From NCBI GenBank assembly GCA_001795795.1, contig MGKV01000021.1, positions 15,855 to 68,033 of the forward strand: a DNA stretch of 52,179 nt, written 5' to 3'. The stretch is from Candidatus Yanofskybacteria bacterium RIFCSPLOWO2_02_FULL_45_18. GTDB lineage: Bacteria > Patescibacteriota > Minisyncoccia > 2-02-FULL-40-12 > GWA2-44-9. The notes under the pieces are model-generated. The model ran no database searches. It had not been told where the DNA came from and saw only the letters and a list, made by a program, of their open reading frames with translations. Both the position numbers and the translations under genes were made by a program. Shown one piece after another: positions 48,761 through 52,179 of the stretch (position 1 is its first letter; each line of letters starts with the position of its first letter).

Positions 48761-49576
48761 ATGTCAGACAAATTTGAGAAGGAGAGAATAATTTTAGAAA
48801 AGGAAAGAGTTTTGACTTACTCGAAATTGAGTTGTCCGTTAGGATGCCGCTATTGTTTTGTCGGAGATTTGAATATCGAACAGCAAAAGGATGCGGTTTA
48901 CTTGTCCGAAAAACAGACGGAATTGTTATTTCAATTGCCGTCAGAAATTAAATTAATAATGCTCGGCTGTGACACGGAATTCTTACAGGATAAAAAATCT
49001 GCATTGGAAATTCTTGGGAGGCTTATTAAAACTGGGCGGGATATTTCTATTATTACCAAGTTGTCCTTACCGCCCGAGTTTATAAAAAATTTGTCAGAAA
49101 TTAATCGAAAATTAAATAAAAATGGAAATTTTTTGATATTTTCGATAAGTTTGACTTGTCTGGAATCGGCTAAAATTTGGGAACCGAAGGTTCCGGCACC
49201 TGCCAAAAGAATAGAAACGTTAAGAAGCGCCCACGAATCAGGAATTAAAACACTGCTGGCCCTGAGGCCATTATTGCCGACAATATCGGATTCAGAGCTT
49301 GAGAGCGTCATAAAGCTGACAGAGGGAATTTCATGTGGATTTTATTCTGGTCCGCTTTATCTTAAAAACTTAGACGAAGACCCGATTAGAGATATTAAGG
49401 ATTTAATTATTGAAAAAGTTGAGCCTGACTGGATGCCAAAAGGCAATTCTTTTTATAAAGTTGAAAAGGCTGGCCAAATGGAAAATCTCAAAAATGTTAT
49501 AGAAAAATATAATAAAAAGTTATTTGATGGTGTAGCAGAAGCCGTTAAGTATTTGAAAGAAAATGAAAAATATTGA
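48761..49576 (+). CDS. Radical SAM protein
   Basis: SCPLGCRYCFVGDLN (Cx3Cx2C). Confidence 0.8.
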   Translation: MSDKFEKERIILEKERVLTYSKLSCPLGCRYCFVGDLNIEQQKDAVYLSEKQTELLFQLPSEIKLIMLGCDTEFLQDKKSALEILGRLIKTGRDISIITKLSLPPEFIKNLSEINRKLNKNGNFLIFSISLTCLESAKIWEPKVPAPAKRIETLRSAHESGIKTLLALRPLLPTISDSELESVIKLTEGISCGFYSGPLYLKNLDEDPIRDIKDLIIEKVEPDWMPKGNSFYKVEKAGQMENLKNVIEKYNKKLFDGVAEAVKYLKENEKY

Positions 49577-50081
49577 ATTCAAAGTGTCGCTTGGCGATAA
49601 AATAGTTTCTCCCGGCAAACTAAAAAATCTAGGAGCGGTCTACGAGGGAAGACTTACTCAAAGAGATATTTATTTTAACTGTAAAAAGGGAAGGATTAAA
49701 TTGAGATTTTTAAATGGAAAGAAGGCGGAATTAATTTTTTACAAAAGAGCCGACAACAAAAAATCCAGAGTCTCTAACTATCAAATTTTAGAAATGGGCC
49801 TCGCTTATGCCAGACCAATTTTAAGCATATTAAATCAATCGTTAGGAAAGAGGGCAACTGTTGAAAAATCAAGAGAACTCTGGGTATATAAACACACTAG
49901 AATCCACCTTGATAGGGTTAAGAAACTTGGAAACTATCTTGAACTGGAGACGGCAATTGGCGGGATTAGTTGGAAAAACGGCATGGCCGAACATTTAAAG
50001 GTAAAAAGTGGGTTAGGATTAAATATTTTCAAATCCGTAAGCGAATCTTATGAGGACTTAATCAAATTCTTAAATAATTGA
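49563..50081 (+). CDS. CYTH-domain-like protein
   Basis: IEFKVSL; QRDIYFNCKKGRIKLRF; LIFYKRAD; VEKSRELWVYKHTRIHLDRVKKLGNYLELE; overlaps the preceding CDS by 14 nt. Confidence 0.8.
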   Translation: MKNIEFKVSLGDKIVSPGKLKNLGAVYEGRLTQRDIYFNCKKGRIKLRFLNGKKAELIFYKRADNKKSRVSNYQILEMGLAYARPILSILNQSLGKRATVEKSRELWVYKHTRIHLDRVKKLGNYLELETAIGGISWKNGMAEHLKVKSGLGLNIFKSVSESYEDLIKFLNN

Positions 50082-50090
50082 AAACCATTA

Positions 50091-50990
50091 ATGCCTAATC
50101 TCTATACCCAAGCCGATTCCAACATCCGCAAGACGTGGTTATTGATAACCGTGTTTTTGGTTTTGATAATTGTGCTGGGATGGGTGTTCGCGCGAGCTTA
50201 TCAGCGGCCGGACATATTGTATTTTGCCGTGGGCTTGAGTTTTTTGATGAACTTTCTGGCCTACTATAAGTCCGACTCCATCGCTTTGGCGATGTCGCAC
50301 GCCCAGCCGGTCAAGCGGGAACAATACGTTGACCTTTTCCAAATCGTTGAGAATCTCTGCATAACCGCCGGACTGCCGATGCCGCGGATGTATATCATTC
50401 CCGAGCTGCAGATTAACGCTTTTGCCACCGGACGCAATGCCAAACATGCGGCGGTTGCCGTAACGCAGGGGGCTTTGCAAAAATTAAACGAAAACGAGCT
50501 TAAGGGCGTGCTGGCCCATGAATTGTCGCATGTCGGCAACCGTGATATTTTGATTTCGTCGGTGGTTGTGGTCTTAGCCGGACTTGTGGCGATATTGTCG
50601 GACTGGTTTTTAAGGGCCAGTTTTTTCCAAGGACGCGGTGACCGTGACCGTGACGGCGGGGGAGGGCTGATCATGCTGATTGGTTTGGCCCTTGCGATAT
50701 TGGCGCCGCTGGCGGCGACATTGATTCGTTTGGCGGTGTCGCGCAAGCGCGAGTATCTGGCCGATGCCTCCGGCGCTTTGCTAACCCGCTACCCCGAAGG
50801 CCTTGCCTCGGCGCTGGAAAAGATAAAGAGTGACGGGAGCGCCATGCGTTTTGCAGCGCACAATGCCACCGCGCATTTATTTTTATCTAATCCGTTTAAA
50901 GGTCAGCATGGTCGAAGCTGGCTGACTAATTTGTTCATGACCCACCCGCCGCTGGAAGATAGAATTAAGACGCTAAGAAGTTTAAGATAA
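50091..50990 (+). CDS. htpX: M48 zinc metalloprotease HtpX
   Basis: GVLAHELSHVGNRDILIS; KREYLADASGALLTRYPEGLASALEKI. Confidence 0.95.
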   Translation: MPNLYTQADSNIRKTWLLITVFLVLIIVLGWVFARAYQRPDILYFAVGLSFLMNFLAYYKSDSIALAMSHAQPVKREQYVDLFQIVENLCITAGLPMPRMYIIPELQINAFATGRNAKHAAVAVTQGALQKLNENELKGVLAHELSHVGNRDILISSVVVVLAGLVAILSDWFLRASFFQGRGDRDRDGGGGLIMLIGLALAILAPLAATLIRLAVSRKREYLADASGALLTRYPEGLASALEKIKSDGSAMRFAAHNATAHLFLSNPFKGQHGRSWLTNLFMTHPPLEDRIKTLRSLR

Positions 50991-51010
50991 CCTTAAATTT
51001 AACAGAACCA

Positions 51011-51448
51011 ATGAACGAAAAAAATAAAATTGAAGAGCCGAAAAAGTTTGATTTTACCAAGATTGATACCGAGTTAATCCGGGACAATAGCGGCAAAGTT
51101 ACCGGCAAAGTGGAAACGATTTCGGTGATTGATGAAGATACCGCGTTTGAACTGGAAGCGATGCTCGGCGGCGACAACCGCGATAAGTCGGGTATTCAGC
51201 GAAAGATTAACGAGTTAAGATGCTACTTTGAATTGGAAGACAGGCATATGGTTCTTAAGAAAGTGAAACTTCTGGATCCCAACGGGGAAGTTCTACAGTA
51301 TCAGAACTTGGAAAAATTGCCGCCCTTGACCATGCGCCATATGGAAGAACTGTTTACCCGATTTCAGGGGAAGGTCATGCTTAATATCCGGGATGCCGAC
51401 AAAGAAAAGAAGCGTCAGCTTGAGGCGAAGCGTTTTGAGATAAATTGA
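51011..51448 (+). CDS. Hypothetical
   Basis: 145-aa ORF. Confidence 0.6.
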   Translation: MNEKNKIEEPKKFDFTKIDTELIRDNSGKVTGKVETISVIDEDTAFELEAMLGGDNRDKSGIQRKINELRCYFELEDRHMVLKKVKLLDPNGEVLQYQNLEKLPPLTMRHMEELFTRFQGKVMLNIRDADKEKKRQLEAKRFEIN

Positions 51449-52179
51449 TTTGATTAGCGCTTGGTATCATTACCAGCGAGTTCTTCGACAGGATGTTTTT
51501 TATTGTGGAGGCGTCGCATAGTGGTCTAGTGCGGTTGCTTGGAGAGCAACTGTATCCGAAAGGGTACCGCTGGTTCGAATCCAGCCGCCTCCGCCAATTT
51601 TCAGAATTCGGATTTTGGGCGATTGTTGCCTCGCCCCGCCAAAGGCAGGGCTCGGCTTCGGCAAGGATTTTGAAGGGATTTTTGAAATCCAAAAACAATT
51701 TCTGCCCGCTCAAACGGAAGTTCGAACCAATCTTTTTCAGAAAATCCCGACCCTGTTCGGGATTTTCTTGCAAAGCGATAATTTCGGCTTGTTTTACGGA
51801 GTTTATGAATTTGGCGGCGAGTTCGAACCGATTATTGCTTTTTTGCTCAAAAGCCGTCATTTTGTCTTTCAAAAGCTGTTTTTGATTGACGAGTTTGTTT
51901 TTGGCTTCCCGATATTCGGCGAGGTTCAAAGCGTTTTCAAGATAGGCGTTCATCAATTTTTCCAGTTTCTCGTCAATCGTTTTTATTTCGTCATCTGTTT
52001 TTTGAGCAAAAAAGCGTGATGATTGGGCTTTCTCATTTTTCTCGCTTTCCAATTCATTTATCATTTTGTCAGCCCAATCATCAGGCAAAGAAACTTTTTG
52101 TATAGCTTCGTTGATTTGAGATGAAATTTTTTCTTCTCTCGTAAAAACATTTTGCGAGCAAATATGGTTTGGATTTTTC
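51381..52179 (-). CDS. Serine site-specific recombinase, C-terminal part, truncated by contig end; its 3' end runs antisense through tRNA-Ser
   Basis: KNPNHICSQNVFTREEKISSQINEAI...LEKLMNAYLENALNLAEYREAKNKLVNQKQLLKDK...LFLDFKNPFKILAEA; frame open to position 52179. Confidence 0.8.
   Translation of the reverse strand, partial: KNPNHICSQNVFTREEKISSQINEAIQKVSLPDDWADKMINELESEKNEKAQSSRFFAQKTDDEIKTIDEKLEKLMNAYLENALNLAEYREAKNKLVNQKQLLKDKMTAFEQKSNNRFELAAKFINSVKQAEIIALQENPEQGRDFLKKIGSNFRLSGQKLFLDFKNPFKILAEAEPCLWRGEATIAQNPNSENWRRRLDSNQRYPFGYSCSPSNRTRPLCDASTIKNILSKNSLVMIPSANQINLSQNASPQADASFLCRHPGY
51507..51596 (+). tRNA. tRNA-Ser(GGA), CCA encoded
   Basis: GGAGGCGTCGCATAGTGGTCTAGTGCGGTTGCTTGGAGAGCAACTGTATCCGAAAGGGTACCGCTGGTTCGAATCCAGCCGCCTCCGCCA. 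Confidence 0.93.

Noticed and set aside
51381-51600. Protein domain WRRRLDSNQRYPFGYSCSPSNRTRPLCDAS at the end of the recombinase ORF
   Set aside because: This is the antisense translation of tRNA-Ser(GGA), a well-known annotation artefact, not a protein domain.

Overview
The 52.2 kb window looks like a complete contig from a Patescibacteria/CPR-like (Parcubacteria-type) genome. It is dense with housekeeping genes: xerC/D-like, rpsO, pnp, a dksA-like gene, comM/yifB, yraN, tsaE, polA, mutM, holA, prkA-yeaH-spoVR, recG, groES-groEL, pyrG, a class A PBP, lemA and htpX. These are interspersed with small secreted or membrane hypotheticals and three tRNAs. The accessory signals that stand out are as follows. 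(1) A two-gene operon at ~12.12-13.85 kb, with a near-consensus promoter, has coding DNA tiled end to end with perfect short inverted repeats (arms 7-13 bp, loops mostly 3-11 nt). It ends in a 38-bp perfect palindrome, a micro-ORF and a terminator. (2) Just downstream, a PaaX/Cas2-like ORF is bracketed by two related perfect palindromes (TGTCCCCYACTTTCAGCAATTGCTGAAAGTRGGGGACA). (3) A ~390-bp noncoding array of GGTGACA/TGTCACC hairpins lies at 7.73-8.11 kb and contains a consensus DnaA box. (4) Degenerate 7-bp-periodic repeats of different sequence occur throughout, both before start codons and inside genes (tsaE, polA, mutM, recG, pyrG, a glycosyltransferase). (5) A 36-bp inverted terminal identity links two different tRNA-Ser 3' ends, one of which abuts a serine recombinase gene. 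(6) A radical-SAM + CYTH cassette interrupts lemA-htpX. All calls are from reading the sequence; no database search was run.
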